Positions 1 through 9,794 of a stretch of DNA of 64,000 nt are shown piece by piece. The first letter of the stretch is position 1. Each line of letters starts with the position of its first letter. The position numbers were made by a program, and so were the translations under genes. Source of the DNA: Pseudomonas maioricensis (GTDB taxonomy: Bacteria > Pseudomonadota > Gammaproteobacteria > Pseudomonadales > Pseudomonadaceae); contig NZ_LOHG01000012.1 of NCBI RefSeq assembly GCF_022790535.1, forward strand, positions 113,261 to 177,260, in the 5' to 3' direction. The notes below the pieces were generated by a model. That model was not told where the DNA came from. It worked only from the letters and a program-made list of their open reading frames with translations, and ran no database searches.

Positions 1-33
1 GTATCGCTCGGACTTGCGTCCGTTTGAATCGTT

Positions 34-59
34 GAAGCAGGTTTTCGAGAACCTGCTTC
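34..59. other. Perfect hairpin downstream of the tRNA genes
   Basis: Ten-base arms (34-43 and 50-59) are exact reverse complements around a six-base loop. On the minus strand it follows tRNA-Asp by about 70 nt. No U-tract follows on either strand, so a processing signal or a spacer between tRNA genes is as likely as a terminator. The tRNA operon may continue beyond the window edge. Confidence 0.4.
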
Positions 60-128
60 GTTGTAACCCTGACTGAGAAGCCTTAAAGCTTTTCAATCGC
101 AGACCAGACTGATCTGATCCGTAAAATA

Positions 129-205
129 TGGCGCAGCGGACGGGACTCGAACCCGCGACCCCCGGCGTGACAGGCCGGTATTCTAACCGACTGAACTACC
201 GCTGC
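129..205 (-). tRNA. tRNA-Asp (anticodon GTC)
   Basis: The 77-nt minus-strand sequence folds as a cloverleaf with a GTC anticodon in the loop CTGTCAC, a normal T-loop (GGTTCGAGTCC) and an encoded CCA end at 129-131. It decodes aspartate codons GAC and GAU. It lies 56 nt downstream of tRNA-Val on the same strand, so the two are probably cut from one precursor. Confidence 0.97.
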
Positions 206-261
206 TTGTCGGTGGACTTACGTCCGGTGTAGCTATGTTTTCAACTTTGAAACTCACGAAG

Positions 262-337
262 TGGTGGGTGATGACGGGATCGAACCGCCGACCCGCTGCT
301 TGTAAGGCAGCTGCTCTCCCAGCTGAGCTAATCACCC
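262..337 (-). tRNA. tRNA-Val (anticodon TAC)
   Basis: The 76-nt minus-strand sequence starts GGGTGATTAGCTCAG and ends in an encoded CCA. The anticodon loop reads CTTACAA, giving a TAC anticodon, which reads GUA and other valine codons. It is the first gene of the tRNA transcript that continues into tRNA-Asp, and a strong promoter lies just upstream at 359-387. Confidence 0.97.
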
Positions 338-358
338 TTTGCTTCGTTGAGGCCGCGA

Positions 359-387
359 AATTTACGCACCTAACGAACCTAAGTCAA
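359..387 (-). promoter_or_regulatory. Sigma-70 promoter of the tRNA-Val/tRNA-Asp operon
   Basis: On the minus strand there is TTGACT (382-387), a 17-bp spacer and TAAATT (359-364). A GC-only stretch, CGCGGCC, lies between the -10 box and the likely start near 352. A GC-rich discriminator is the known signature of stringently controlled stable-RNA promoters. The tRNA-Val 5' end is about 15 nt downstream. Confidence 0.75.
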
Positions 388-438
388 TACCCTGCTTGAA
401 GTTTTTTTAAAATAAGCTAAAAAACAGATTCTAGCGAC

Positions 439-471
439 AAGCCTCAAGCGCCAAGCCTCAAGCGCCAAGCC
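439..471. repeat. Short tandem repeat, 14-bp unit
   Basis: The unit AAGCCTCAAGCGCC occurs twice in full (439-452, 453-466), followed by a partial third copy (467-471). It lies between the tRNA promoter and the terminator of the metZ-SDR operon. No function is evident. Confidence 0.6.
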
Positions 472-477
472 AAAAAC

Positions 478-505
478 AAAAAAGCGAACCCGTGGGCTCG
501 CTTTT
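478..505 (-). terminator. Rho-independent terminator of the metZ-SDR transcript
   Basis: In minus-strand RNA a hairpin with arms GCGAGCC and GGUUCGC (one G.U pair) around CACG is followed by six U. It starts 36 nt beyond the SDR stop codon. Confidence 0.75.
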
Positions 506-540
506 GCTTTCTCTTGCGGCTTGTCGCTTACAGCTTGCCG

Positions 541-1320
541 CTACTCAACATAAATCATCTTCTTGCTCATGCCACCGTCCACGACGAACTCTTGCCCCGT
601 GACGAACCCGGCATTGCGCGACAGCAGCCACGCGACCATTGCAGCCACATCATCAACTGTCCCTACCCTGCCCGCCGGGTGCTGCGCATGATCAGCCTCC
701 GAGAGCGGCTCGGCGCGCCGCACGGAAGGGTCCCGTGCGTCGATCCAGCCCGGGCTGACGGCATTGACGCGGATCTCTGGCCCGAGACTGATGGCCAGTG
801 AGTGCGTCAACGCCAACAGACCGCCTTTACTCGCCGCATAAGCCTCGGTATCGGCTTCTGATTGGCGAGCACGGGTTGACGTCAGGTTGATGATGCTGCC
901 CGCATGGGCACGCAAATACGGAGCGCAGTGCTTGGCCAATAGCATCGGGCCGCTGAGATTGATCCCCAACACCCGATTCCAGTGCGCCAGGCTAAGGCTT
1001 TCAAGCGTGGTGTTGTGAGGATCGGCGATCGCCGCATTGCAGACCAGTGCATCGAGGCGACCGAACTGACCAATGACCTCGGCCACCCCCGCCGCCACCT
1101 GCTCCTCGCTGGCAACATCCATGGCGATGAAGATGGCGTTGTCGCCCAGCGTCTCGGCAACCACAGCGCCACGCGCACGATCGACATCCACCAGGACAAC
1201 TTGCCAGCCCTCGGTAATCAGCCAGGCAGCAATACCCAGACCAATCCCGCGAGCTGCACCCGTCACCAAAGCCACCCGCCCGTTACTGGTGCTGGCGGCT
1301 TCCATTACCCAATCATTCAC
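541..1320 (-). CDS. SDR-family oxidoreductase
   Basis: This 259-aa protein is a classical short-chain dehydrogenase/reductase, an NAD(P)-dependent oxidoreductase of cytoplasmic type. The glycine-rich cofactor motif GAARGIG is at residues 21-27, an NAA motif begins at 95, and the catalytic Ser148, Tyr161 and Lys165 (YAASK) are all present. A C-terminal GQEFVVDGGM segment is typical of the family. The start is a GTG that overlaps the metZ stop codon (GTGA), so the two are translationally coupled; an ATG five codons later is an alternative. The substrate cannot be told from the sequence. Its constant partner is metZ, but a role in sulfur metabolism is only inferred from that. Confidence 0.9.
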   Translation of the reverse strand: MNDWVMEAASTSNGRVALVTGAARGIGLGIAAWLITEGWQVVLVDVDRARGAVVAETLGDNAIFIAMDVASEEQVAAGVAEVIGQFGRLDALVCNAAIADPHNTTLESLSLAHWNRVLGINLSGPMLLAKHCAPYLRAHAGSIINLTSTRARQSEADTEAYAASKGGLLALTHSLAISLGPEIRVNAVSPGWIDARDPSVRRAEPLSEADHAQHPAGRVGTVDDVAAMVAWLLSRNAGFVTGQEFVVDGGMSKKMIYVE

Positions 1321-2528
1321 AGTGCTGCCAGACCACGCGCCAGATCCGCTTTCAGGTCAGCAACATCTTCCAGACCTACAGCAACCCGGATCAGACTGTC
1401 GCGAATACCCGCAGCTGCACGCTCCTGAGGCGCCAGACGACCATGGGACGTGGTGCTCGGATGCGTGATGGTGGTTTTGCTGTCGCCCAGGTTAGCGGTG
1501 ATCGAAATCAACCGGGTGGCGTCGATGAAGCGCCATGCGCCTTCTTTGCCACCCTTGACCTCGAAGCTCAAAACCGCGCCGAAAGCCTTCTGCTGCCGCT
1601 TTGCGAGAGCATGTTGCGGATGGCTTTCGAGACCGGCGTAATGCACCTTCTCGATGCCGTCTTGCTGCTCCAGCCACTGTGCCAGCTCAAGAGCACTGGC
1701 ACAGTGAGCGCGCATGCGCAGGTTCAGGGTTTCAAGGCCCTTCAGGAAGATCCAGGCGTTGAACGGGCTCAGCGTCGGCCCGGCAGTGCGCAGGAAGCCG
1801 ACAACTTCTTTCATCTGTTCGCTGCGACCGGCAACCACACCGCCCATGGAACGGCCCTGGCCGTCAATGAACTTGGTGGCGGAATGCACCACCATGTCAG
1901 CACCCAGCGCCAGCGGCTGCTGAAGCGCTGGTGTGCAGAAGCAGTTATCGACTACCAGCAGGGTGCCTTTGGCGTGAGCGATTTCTGCCAGAGCGGCGAT
2001 ATCGACCAGTTCCGCAAGAGGATTGGATGGCGATTCAACAAACAGCATCTTGGTGTTGGGTTTGATAGCGGCATCCCAGCCAGCCAGTTCGGCCAGCGGC
2101 ACGTAATCCACTTCAACGCCAAAACGCTTGAAGTACTTCTCGAACAGACTGATGGTCGAGCCGAATACGCTCCGGGAAACCAGCACGTGATCGCCAGCGC
2201 TGCAAAAGCTCATGACAACAGCCATGATCGCGGCCATGCCGCTTGAAGCGGCAACGGCCTGCTCGGCGCCTTCCAGCGCGGCGATACGCTCTTCAAAAGA
2301 GCGCACCGTCGGGTTGGTGTAGCGCGAGTAAACGTTGCCCGGCACTTCGCCTGCGAAACGCGCAGCCGCATCGGCGGCTGAACGGAACACATAACTTGAG
2401 GTGAAGAACAGCGGATCGCTATGCTCGCCTTCCGGCGTGCGGTGTTGACCGGCACGCACGGCAAGCGTGTCGAAACCTACGCCTTCAAGGTCGCTGTCCA
2501 GCCGACCGGCATCCCATTCCTGAGTCAT
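1317..2528 (-). CDS. metZ: O-succinylhomoserine sulfhydrylase
   Basis: This 403-aa PLP enzyme of the Cys/Met-metabolism (gamma) family makes homocysteine from O-succinylhomoserine and sulfide, the direct sulfhydrylation route that pseudomonads use for methionine. The PLP lysine is Lys219 in the SATKFIDG motif, and Asp194 (VVDN) is the residue expected to hold the pyridine nitrogen. The phosphate-binding SSGMAA segment is at about 95-100. Length and sequence match MetZ better than MetB. It lies 18 bp downstream of purF on the same strand and overlaps the next gene by 4 bp. The ATG start at 2528 follows a GGGAGAGGGC Shine-Dalgarno region. Confidence 0.95.
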   Translation of the reverse strand: MTQEWDAGRLDSDLEGVGFDTLAVRAGQHRTPEGEHSDPLFFTSSYVFRSAADAAARFAGEVPGNVYSRYTNPTVRSFEERIAALEGAEQAVAASSGMAAIMAVVMSFCSAGDHVLVSRSVFGSTISLFEKYFKRFGVEVDYVPLAELAGWDAAIKPNTKMLFVESPSNPLAELVDIAALAEIAHAKGTLLVVDNCFCTPALQQPLALGADMVVHSATKFIDGQGRSMGGVVAGRSEQMKEVVGFLRTAGPTLSPFNAWIFLKGLETLNLRMRAHCASALELAQWLEQQDGIEKVHYAGLESHPQHALAKRQQKAFGAVLSFEVKGGKEGAWRFIDATRLISITANLGDSKTTITHPSTTSHGRLAPQERAAAGIRDSLIRVAVGLEDVADLKADLARGLAAL

Positions 2529-2546
2529 GCGCCCTCTCCCTGATAA

Positions 2547-4055
2547 TTAGTTGTTGTACAGATCGATGATCGCACTCACCGCCTGAGTCTTGACCTTGGA
2601 GGCGTCGTTACGCGCCTGCTCGATCTTGTTCAGGTAATGCTCGTCGATATCACCGGTCACGTACTTGCCGTCGAAGACCGAGCAATCGAAGTTATCGATT
2701 TTGATCTTCTTGCTACCGCTGACCGCTTCGATCAGGTCATTCAGATCCTGATAGATCAACCAGTCGGCACCGATCAGATCGGCAACGTCCTGCGTGGTGC
2801 GGTTGTGGGCAATCAGTTCGTGAGCGCTTGGCATGTCGATACCGTAGACGTTCGGGTAACGAACGGCCGGCGCAGCAGAGCAGAAGTAAACGTTCTTGGC
2901 ACCGGCTTCACGGGCCATCTGGATGATCTGCTTGCAAGTGGTGCCGCGCACGATGGAATCGTCCACCAGCATGACGTTCTTGCCGCGGAACTCCAGTTCG
3001 ATGGCGTTGAGCTTCTGACGCACGGATTTTTTACGCGCCGCCTGGCCAGGCATGATGAACGTACGGCCGATGTAGCGGTTCTTGACGAAACCTTCGCGGA
3101 ACTTGACGCCCAGGTGATTCGCCAACTCCAGCGCCGCCGTACGGCTGGTGTCCGGAATCGGAATAACCACGTCGATGTCGTGATCCGGACGCTCGCGCAT
3201 GATCTTGTCAGCCAGCTTCTCGCCCATGCGCAGACGCGCCTTGTAAACCGAGATGCCATCGATGATCGAGTCCGGACGCGCCAGGTAGACGTGTTCGAAG
3301 ATGCACGGTGCGTACTTTGGATTGGTCGCGCACTGACGGGTGTGCAGCTTGCCATCTTCGGTGATGTAAACCGCTTCGCCTGGTGCCAGGTCGCGAATCA
3401 GGGTGAAACCCAGTACGTCCAGCGAGACGCTTTCGGAGGCGATCATGTACTCAACGCCTTCGTCGGTGTGACGCTGACCGAAGACGATCGGACGAATAGC
3501 GTCCGGGTCCCGGAAACCGACGATACCGTAACCGGTGATCATCGCGACCACGGCGTAACCGCCACGGCAGCGCTTATGCACATCGGTGACTGCCGCGAAA
3601 ATGTCTTCTTCGGTCGGCTGCAATTTGCCGCGCACGGCCAGTTCATGGGCAAAAACGTTGAGCAGCACTTCCGAATCGGAATTGGTGTTGACGTGGCGCA
3701 GGTCAGATTCGTAAATCTCTTTGGCCAGTTGCTCAACGTTGGTCAGGTTACCGTTGTGCGCCAACGTAATGCCATACGGCGAGTTGACATAAAACGGCTG
3801 GGCTTCGGCCGAAGTCGAGCTGCCCGCAGTTGGATAGCGCACATGACCAATACCCATGTGGCCAACCAGACGCTGCATATGGCGTTGGTGGAACACATCA
3901 CGAACGAGGCCGTTGTCCTTGCGCAGGAATAACCGGCCATCATGGCTGGTTACGATACCGGCAGCGTCCTGGCCGCGGTGTTGGAGGACGGTGAGCGCGT
4001 CATACAGCGCCTGATTGACGTTCGACTTACCGACGATACCGACGATGCCACACAT
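2547..4055 (-). CDS. purF: Amidophosphoribosyltransferase
   Basis: This 502-aa enzyme catalyses the first committed step of purine synthesis, PRPP plus glutamine to phosphoribosylamine. I chose the internal ATG at 4055 because it gives MCGIVGIVG: Cys2 must become the N-terminal nucleophile of the class II glutaminase domain (about residues 2-230) after Met removal. The PRPP-binding motif VMLVDDSIVRGTTC lies in the C-terminal phosphoribosyltransferase domain at about 360-375. The frame remains open for three more codons upstream, but a start there would block N-terminal processing. It sits between cvpA and metZ, the usual Pseudomonas order. The cvpA-purF pair also recalls the enteric cvpA-purF operon. 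Confidence 0.97.
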   Translation of the reverse strand: MCGIVGIVGKSNVNQALYDALTVLQHRGQDAAGIVTSHDGRLFLRKDNGLVRDVFHQRHMQRLVGHMGIGHVRYPTAGSSTSAEAQPFYVNSPYGITLAHNGNLTNVEQLAKEIYESDLRHVNTNSDSEVLLNVFAHELAVRGKLQPTEEDIFAAVTDVHKRCRGGYAVVAMITGYGIVGFRDPDAIRPIVFGQRHTDEGVEYMIASESVSLDVLGFTLIRDLAPGEAVYITEDGKLHTRQCATNPKYAPCIFEHVYLARPDSIIDGISVYKARLRMGEKLADKIMRERPDHDIDVVIPIPDTSRTAALELANHLGVKFREGFVKNRYIGRTFIMPGQAARKKSVRQKLNAIELEFRGKNVMLVDDSIVRGTTCKQIIQMAREAGAKNVYFCSAAPAVRYPNVYGIDMPSAHELIAHNRTTQDVADLIGADWLIYQDLNDLIEAVSGSKKIKIDNFDCSVFDGKYVTGDIDEHYLNKIEQARNDASKVKTQAVSAIIDLYNN

Positions 4056-4067
4056 GCGACACAACCC

Positions 4068-4655
4068 CTACTTAGTGGAACTGGATTTACCGAGCACTTC
4101 CTGCGGCATTGTAGGCGGCAGGAGGTGTTCCTTGAACGGCAGTTCAGCAGGTACGCTGACTCCGCTGGCGAGCCACTTGCTGGACATCCCGAGAATCAGG
4201 TTTTTCGACCAGTCAGCGACCATGAGAAATTGCGGCACCAACCTCGATTGCTGCCACCATTGATCCTGTTGTACCGGCCCCAGGCTCAACAGCCCGACAG
4301 CCACTACTACAAGCAAGCCTCCGCGCGCTGCGCCAAAGACCATGCCGAGAAAGCGATCGGTCCCGGAAAGCCCGGTGACACGAATCAGTTCCCCAATAAG
4401 AAAGTTGATCATTGCGCCGACCAGCAAGGTGGCGACAAATAGAATAGTACAGGCCGCAATAACCCGAAACGACGGCGTTTCGATGTAATTGACCAAATAA
4501 CCTGATAATCCCGCGCCAAACATCCAGGCGACAACACCTGCAATGATCCAGGTCACCAGCGACAGGGCTTCCTTGACGAAGCCGCGCTTGAGACTGATCA
4601 GAGCGGAGATAGCGACGATCGCGAGGATCGCCCAGTCGACCGGGGTAAAGGGCAC
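4068..4655 (-). CDS. cvpA: CvpA family membrane protein
   Basis: A 195-aa inner-membrane protein with an N-terminal hydrophobic pair of helices (about 8-45) and two further helices (about 60-125), followed by a soluble tail. This matches the CvpA family, named for a role in colicin V export; the general function is unsettled and linked to envelope or purine-related stress. The start is GTG at 4655, with VDWAILAIV soon after, as in other family members. It is 12 bp upstream of purF on the same strand. Confidence 0.9.
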   Translation of the reverse strand: MPFTPVDWAILAIVAISALISLKRGFVKEALSLVTWIIAGVVAWMFGAGLSGYLVNYIETPSFRVIAACTILFVATLLVGAMINFLIGELIRVTGLSGTDRFLGMVFGAARGGLLVVVAVGLLSLGPVQQDQWWQQSRLVPQFLMVADWSKNLILGMSSKWLASGVSVPAELPFKEHLLPPTMPQEVLGKSSSTK

Positions 4656-4983
4656 GTTTGAGCCTGCAAACAGATAAGGCGGCGCATTTTAGCAGAGCGC
4701 TCACCTGCCGGTAAGCGACATTTCCGGCCCAGGCTGTGAAAACTACTGCAGGCTGGGCAACTTCGTCGCTACGCGCGCAATACTGCGTTAAAAGCAGGCG
4801 AAAAATGCTCATTTAGAACACTAGAGTCGGACGCGACCCCGGCCGTTTTTCGCCTACTTGATTCGCTCCGCTCACCCTCCGGGCCAGCCTGCGGCTGTTA
4901 CTCGCTCCGCTCGTTGCGCCTTGTCTTGCCGTCGCTCGCTACGTTTCACACAGTCTGGGCGGCATACAATCATCTGAAAAGCA
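4656..4983. repeat. Intergenic region resembling a dispersed Pseudomonas element
   Basis: These 328 bp between dedD and cvpA hold no convincing gene. The part at about 4736-4970 is internally repetitive: CGCTCCGCTC occurs twice (near 4863 and 4905) and related CTCGCT/GTCGCT words recur. It resembles non-coding sequence I have seen repeated in many Pseudomonas intergenic regions, but that is from memory. Short frames crossing it are low-complexity and lack ribosome-binding sites. The cvpA promoter, if there is one, would be within this stretch. Confidence 0.4.
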
Positions 4984-5649
4984 TCAACCCTGCTCAGGCT
5001 GAAAGCGCACCACAATGCCCTTGAGCTTCTGCTGTTTGTCGAGTTGATCGCGCAGGCGATCAGCTTCTGCACGCTCGATCAATGGCCCCACAAACACCCG
5101 GTTCACGCCGCCCGCAGTACGGATATAGGCGTTATAGCCCTGGGTACGCAGGGTTTTCTGCAGATTGTCGGCGTTAGCCCGATTGGACATGCTCGCCAAC
5201 TGCACAGACCAGCTTACCGACAGACCGTTCGCGTCGACACCTGACGGCGTGGCTGGTTTGGCAGCCGCTTGTGCTGGCGGAGATGCTGGCGCTGGCGTCG
5301 GAGTTGGCGGGGTCGCTGGCTTGGTAGCCGGTTTGGCTGCAGCGGGGGTCGCAGGCTTTACCTCGGGCGGAGCGGGAGCGATCGGCATCGAGGGTGCCTG
5401 GGTTTGCGCCGCTATTTCATCATCGCCAGGGACAGGTTCCTGAGTTGGAACCTGCGGCTCGGGAACCGGAACCGGCTGAACCTGCACTTGAGGCGTCACG
5501 GGCGCTTGCGGCGCAGCAGGCGCATCGACCTGAACATGACGCGTTTCGTCCTGACGCGTGAACAGCATCGGCAGGAAGATCACCGCCACGGCGATCAGCA
5601 CCAGCGCGCCGACCATACGCTGTTTGAATACGTTATCCAGCAGAGCCAT
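4984..5649 (-). CDS. dedD: SPOR-domain protein, DedD-like
   Basis: A 221-aa bitopic protein. A short cytoplasmic N-terminus is followed by one membrane helix (about 11-29, ALVLIAVAVIFLPMLF), a Pro/Ala-rich periplasmic linker (about 35-140) and a C-terminal SPOR domain (about 145-218, SWSVQLASMSNRANADNLQ). SPOR domains bind denuded septal glycan, and DedD helps in cell constriction. The start codon lies inside the end of folC (17-bp overlap), so the genes are co-transcribed and probably coupled. The folC-dedD-cvpA-purF order also exists in enterics. Confidence 0.92.
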   Translation of the reverse strand: MALLDNVFKQRMVGALVLIAVAVIFLPMLFTRQDETRHVQVDAPAAPQAPVTPQVQVQPVPVPEPQVPTQEPVPGDDEIAAQTQAPSMPIAPAPPEVKPATPAAAKPATKPATPPTPTPAPASPPAQAAAKPATPSGVDANGLSVSWSVQLASMSNRANADNLQKTLRTQGYNAYIRTAGGVNRVFVGPLIERAEADRLRDQLDKQQKLKGIVVRFQPEQG

Positions 5650-6936
5650 TTGCAGCTTCCTCTATGGCGTGCCGGGTCAACCATTCCAGGGCCTCGGCAA
5701 CACAGTAAAAAGACCCGAACAGCAAAATCTCGTCATCGGCTGTGGCGTGCGCGCATTGGGCTTCCAGTGCTAACGCGACACTCTGATAGGACGTCACGTG
5801 CGCGCCAAGGTTCTGTAGTGCCACCTGCAAATCGGCCGCAGACCGGCTGCGCGAAGTCGGAAGCGGCGCAACCGCCCAATCATTGATGCTGGAAGCCAGC
5901 TCCGCAACGACACCTTCCAGCTCTTTATCAGCCAGCAGACCAAATACCGCCAGACGCTTGCCCGCCACCGGACGTTGAGCCATACGTTGCGCCAGGAAGT
6001 GTGCGGCGTGAGGGTTATGCCCCACATCCATCAGCAGGTTCAGGCGCTTGCCGTGCCAGCTGAAAGAGCGACGATCCAGGCGCCCTATAATCCGCGTATC
6101 AAGCAACGCAGCACTCACCTGCTCAGGCTGCCACGCGAGATCCAGCAGTAGATAAGCCTGCAAAGCCAGTGCGGCGTTTTCCATGGGCAGGTCGAGCAGC
6201 GGCAGGTCGCGCAACGCCACCGGTTGCCCCTGCCCGTCGCGCCCCGTCCAGCTCCAGCTGTGTTCATTGATCGAAAGATCGAACTCACGTCCACGCAGCA
6301 TCAGTGGACAACTGAGTTTTCGAGCCTGATCAAGCAGCGGCGCGGGAGGATCGAGATCGCCGCACAGCACCGGACAACCGTCACGAAAGATACCGGCTTT
6401 CTCGAACGCAACAGACTCGCGGGTATCACCCAGCCAGTCCGCATGATCAACACCGATACTGGTCACAACCGCAAGATCGGCATCAATGAGGTTGACGGCA
6501 TCGAGACGACCACCGAGGCCGACCTCAAGCACTGCCACATCAAGCGCTGCCTGCTCGAACAACCAGAAGGCTGCCAGCGTACCCATTTCGAAATAGGTCA
6601 GCGTGACATCGCCACGGGCAGCCTCTACAGCCGCGAACGCATCGCAAAGTTCAAGATCAGTCGCCTCAACGGCCTGCACCTGTACACGCTCGTTGTAGCG
6701 CAGCAAATGCGGAGAGCTGTAGACACCGACTTTAAGGCCCTGAGCACGGAGCAAAGAAGCCAAAAAGGCACAGGTCGAACCCTTGCCGTTGGTGCCTGTT
6801 ACCGTAATCACCCTGGGCGCCGGCCGGGTCAGGCCTAATTGCTGCGCAACCTGACGCGACCTGTCCAACCCCATATCAATGGCAGATGGATGCAACTGCT
6901 CAAGATAGGCGAGCCAGTCGCCCAGGGATCCTGGCG

Positions 6937-6940
<4 letters not shown>
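5633..6940 (-). CDS. folC: Bifunctional dihydrofolate synthase / folylpolyglutamate synthase
   Basis: A 435-aa Mur-ligase-fold enzyme that adds glutamate to dihydropteroate and then polyglutamylates folates. The ATP-binding P-loop TGTNGKGSTCAFL is at about 48-60, and the later GLGGRLDAVN motif of the folate-binding region is present. The C-terminal glutamate-ligase domain contains DVGHNPHAA. The ATG start overlaps the accD stop by 4 bp (ATGA), and the accD-folC-dedD order indicates one transcript. Confidence 0.96.
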
Positions 6941-7857
<917 letters not shown>

Positions 7858-8132
7858 GCTTTATTTCTCCAGTACCGGTGGCTCGAACGCCGGGTGATTC
7901 AGCACCCTGCGCATGCCCTTTAACTAATTCGTAAATGACTTGAAGCTGCTTGCCTGAGGCTGTCACATGGCGTGCCCAGCCTGGTGCACAGCTTCAATCG
8001 TGATTCAACAACCGTGGCGAGACCATTCGAACCTCACCCGTAAAAAACTGCCCGCATATCCGGGATGTCTGCCTGTCGTACAGACAGGGTTATGGACGGT
8101 GGCCGACGAAAACCCGTCACATCGAACCGCCA

Positions 8133-8753
8133 TCAGCAGCCGTGCACCGCGCTCATGAACGCGCGAATCTTGTCATGATCCTTGATGCCGCGGCTCTTCT
8201 CCACCCCGCCACTGACGTCCACCGCGTACGGCCGGACCTGGGTAATAGCCTGAGCCACGTTGGCCGAGGTCAGGCCACCGGCCAGAATAATCGGCTTTTC
8301 CAGACCGCTCGGGATCAGCGCCCAGTCGAAAGTTTCGCCAGTACCACCCGGAACACCCGCGACGAACGTGTCAAGCAGGATACCGCTGGCCCTTGAGTAC
8401 AAACGGCAACTGGCAGCGATGTCGTCACCAGCCTGCACCCGCAACGCCTTGATGAACGGACGATGATAGCCGTCGCACTGCTCGGGCGTCTCATCACCAT
8501 GGAACTGCAACATGTCCAGCGGCACTGCATCCAGGGTTTCGTTGAGTTCACAACGACTGGCATTGACGAACAGGCCGACCGTGCTGATAAACGGCGGCAA
8601 CGCTGCAATGATTGCCCGCGCCTGCTGAACACTGACCGCTCTAGGGCTTTTAGCGTAAAACACAAAGCCGATGGCATCGGCACCCGCCTCAACGGCAGCC
8701 AATGCATCTTCTATGCGGGTAATCCCGCAGATCTTGCTGCGAACGGCTGACAT
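8133..8753 (-). CDS. trpF: Phosphoribosylanthranilate isomerase
   Basis: A 206-aa TIM-barrel enzyme for the third step of tryptophan synthesis, converting N-(5-phosphoribosyl)anthranilate to CdRP by an Amadori rearrangement. KICGIT near the N-terminus carries the catalytic Cys9, and VDVSGGVE near the C-terminus holds the catalytic Asp and the phosphate-binding glycines. As in other pseudomonads it stands apart from the other trp genes, between truA and accD. ATG start at 8753. Confidence 0.96.
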   Translation of the reverse strand: MSAVRSKICGITRIEDALAAVEAGADAIGFVFYAKSPRAVSVQQARAIIAALPPFISTVGLFVNASRCELNETLDAVPLDMLQFHGDETPEQCDGYHRPFIKALRVQAGDDIAASCRLYSRASGILLDTFVAGVPGGTGETFDWALIPSGLEKPIILAGGLTSANVAQAITQVRPYAVDVSGGVEKSRGIKDHDKIRAFMSAVHGC

Positions 8754-8813
8754 GTAAAGAAAACCTCAAGCCTTTCGGGAAAGGCCGGATGTTAACAAAT
8801 GCTGTTACAGGCG

Positions 8814-9668
8814 TCAGCCGTCAAGTTCCGAGAAGCCTGTGAGAAAGTGCGGCCCGATATAGCGCTCGGGCAATGGGAACTCGTCGCGGTACTCAACCTG
8901 CACCAGATACAGCCCGAACGGATGAGCCGTAACCCCTCCGGTGCGACGAACCTTGCTCTCCAGCACTTCACTGGCCCATTCAACCGGACGCTCCCCCGCC
9001 CCGATAGTCATCAGCACGCCAGCAATGTTACGCACCATGTGGTGCAGAAACGCATTGGCACGCACATCGATGACGATCATCTTGCCGTGCTGCGTGACCC
9101 GCAGATGATGCAACTGTTTGATCGGCGACTTGGCCTGACACTGCCCGGCACGAAAGGCACTGAAATCATGAGTCCCCACCAGGTACTGCGCCGCCTGGGC
9201 CATACGCTCGACGTCCAGCGGACGATGGTTCCAGGTGATTTCCTGATTCAGATGCGCCGGGCGAATCTGATCGTTGTAGATGACGTAGCGATAGCGTCGT
9301 GCGATGGCCTTGAAGCGGGCATGGAAATCAGCGGGCATCACCTTGGCCCAACTGACACTGATGTCATGGGGCAAGTTGATATTCGCGCCCATCACCCAGG
9401 CCTTCATTGAGCGCTGAGCCTGGGTATCGAAATGCACGACCTGCCCACAGGCATGCACACCGGCGTCGGTTCGACCGGCGCACATCAAAGACACCGGCGA
9501 GTCGGCGACTTTCGACAAGGCGTCTTCGAGGGTTTCCTGAACGGTCAGCACTCCAGAGGCCTGACGCTGCCATCCCGAATAGCGCGAGCCCTTGTACTCG
9601 ACGCCGAGCGCTATTCGGGAAAAGCCTTCGGCAGCCATTTCGGCAGCCGGGTTATCTATGTTCGCCAA
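8814..9668 (-). CDS. truA: tRNA pseudouridine(38-40) synthase
   Basis: A 284-aa enzyme that isomerises uridines 38-40 in the anticodon stem-loop of many tRNAs. The catalytic aspartate is in CAGRTDAGVHACGQV (Asp68 if the TTG at 9668 is used), and the family motif FLHHMVRN is present. The start is uncertain: TTG at 9668 gives the full frame, while ATG at 9638 removes ten residues and still keeps the whole fold (SRIALGVEYKG). Neither has a strong Shine-Dalgarno. It lies between fimV and trpF on the same strand. Confidence 0.95.
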   Translation of the reverse strand: MANIDNPAAEMAAEGFSRIALGVEYKGSRYSGWQRQASGVLTVQETLEDALSKVADSPVSLMCAGRTDAGVHACGQVVHFDTQAQRSMKAWVMGANINLPHDISVSWAKVMPADFHARFKAIARRYRYVIYNDQIRPAHLNQEITWNHRPLDVERMAQAAQYLVGTHDFSAFRAGQCQAKSPIKQLHHLRVTQHGKMIVIDVRANAFLHHMVRNIAGVLMTIGAGERPVEWASEVLESKVRRTGGVTAHPFGLYLVQVEYRDEFPLPERYIGPHFLTGFSELDG

Positions 9669-9753
9669 GAGGTAAAAGCCTGTCGGATTGCAAAATGGCG
9701 GCCATTATAGGGCCGTCGAAAAAAGACGCCACGTGCCCGACGCCATAAATGCA

Positions 9754-9775
9754 AACGGCCGCATTAGCGGCCGTT
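9754..9775 (-). terminator. Possible fimV terminator
   Basis: Perfect nine-base arms (AACGGCCGC / GCGGCCGTT) around a four-base loop, 20 nt after the fimV stop. The following minus-strand RNA has only a broken U-tract (GUUUGCAUUUAU), so termination may be partial and leave read-through into truA. Confidence 0.5.
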
Positions 9776-9794
9776 GCAGTACAGCTGGGTCAGA

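Noticed and set aside
2637..3932. Plus-strand open frame of 431 codons opposite purF
   Set aside because: It reads as the complement of a highly conserved enzyme, without domain signature or Shine-Dalgarno.
4213..4812. 199-codon minus-strand frame over cvpA
   Set aside because: It is an out-of-frame reading of cvpA joined to the repetitive intergenic block; no ribosome-binding site.
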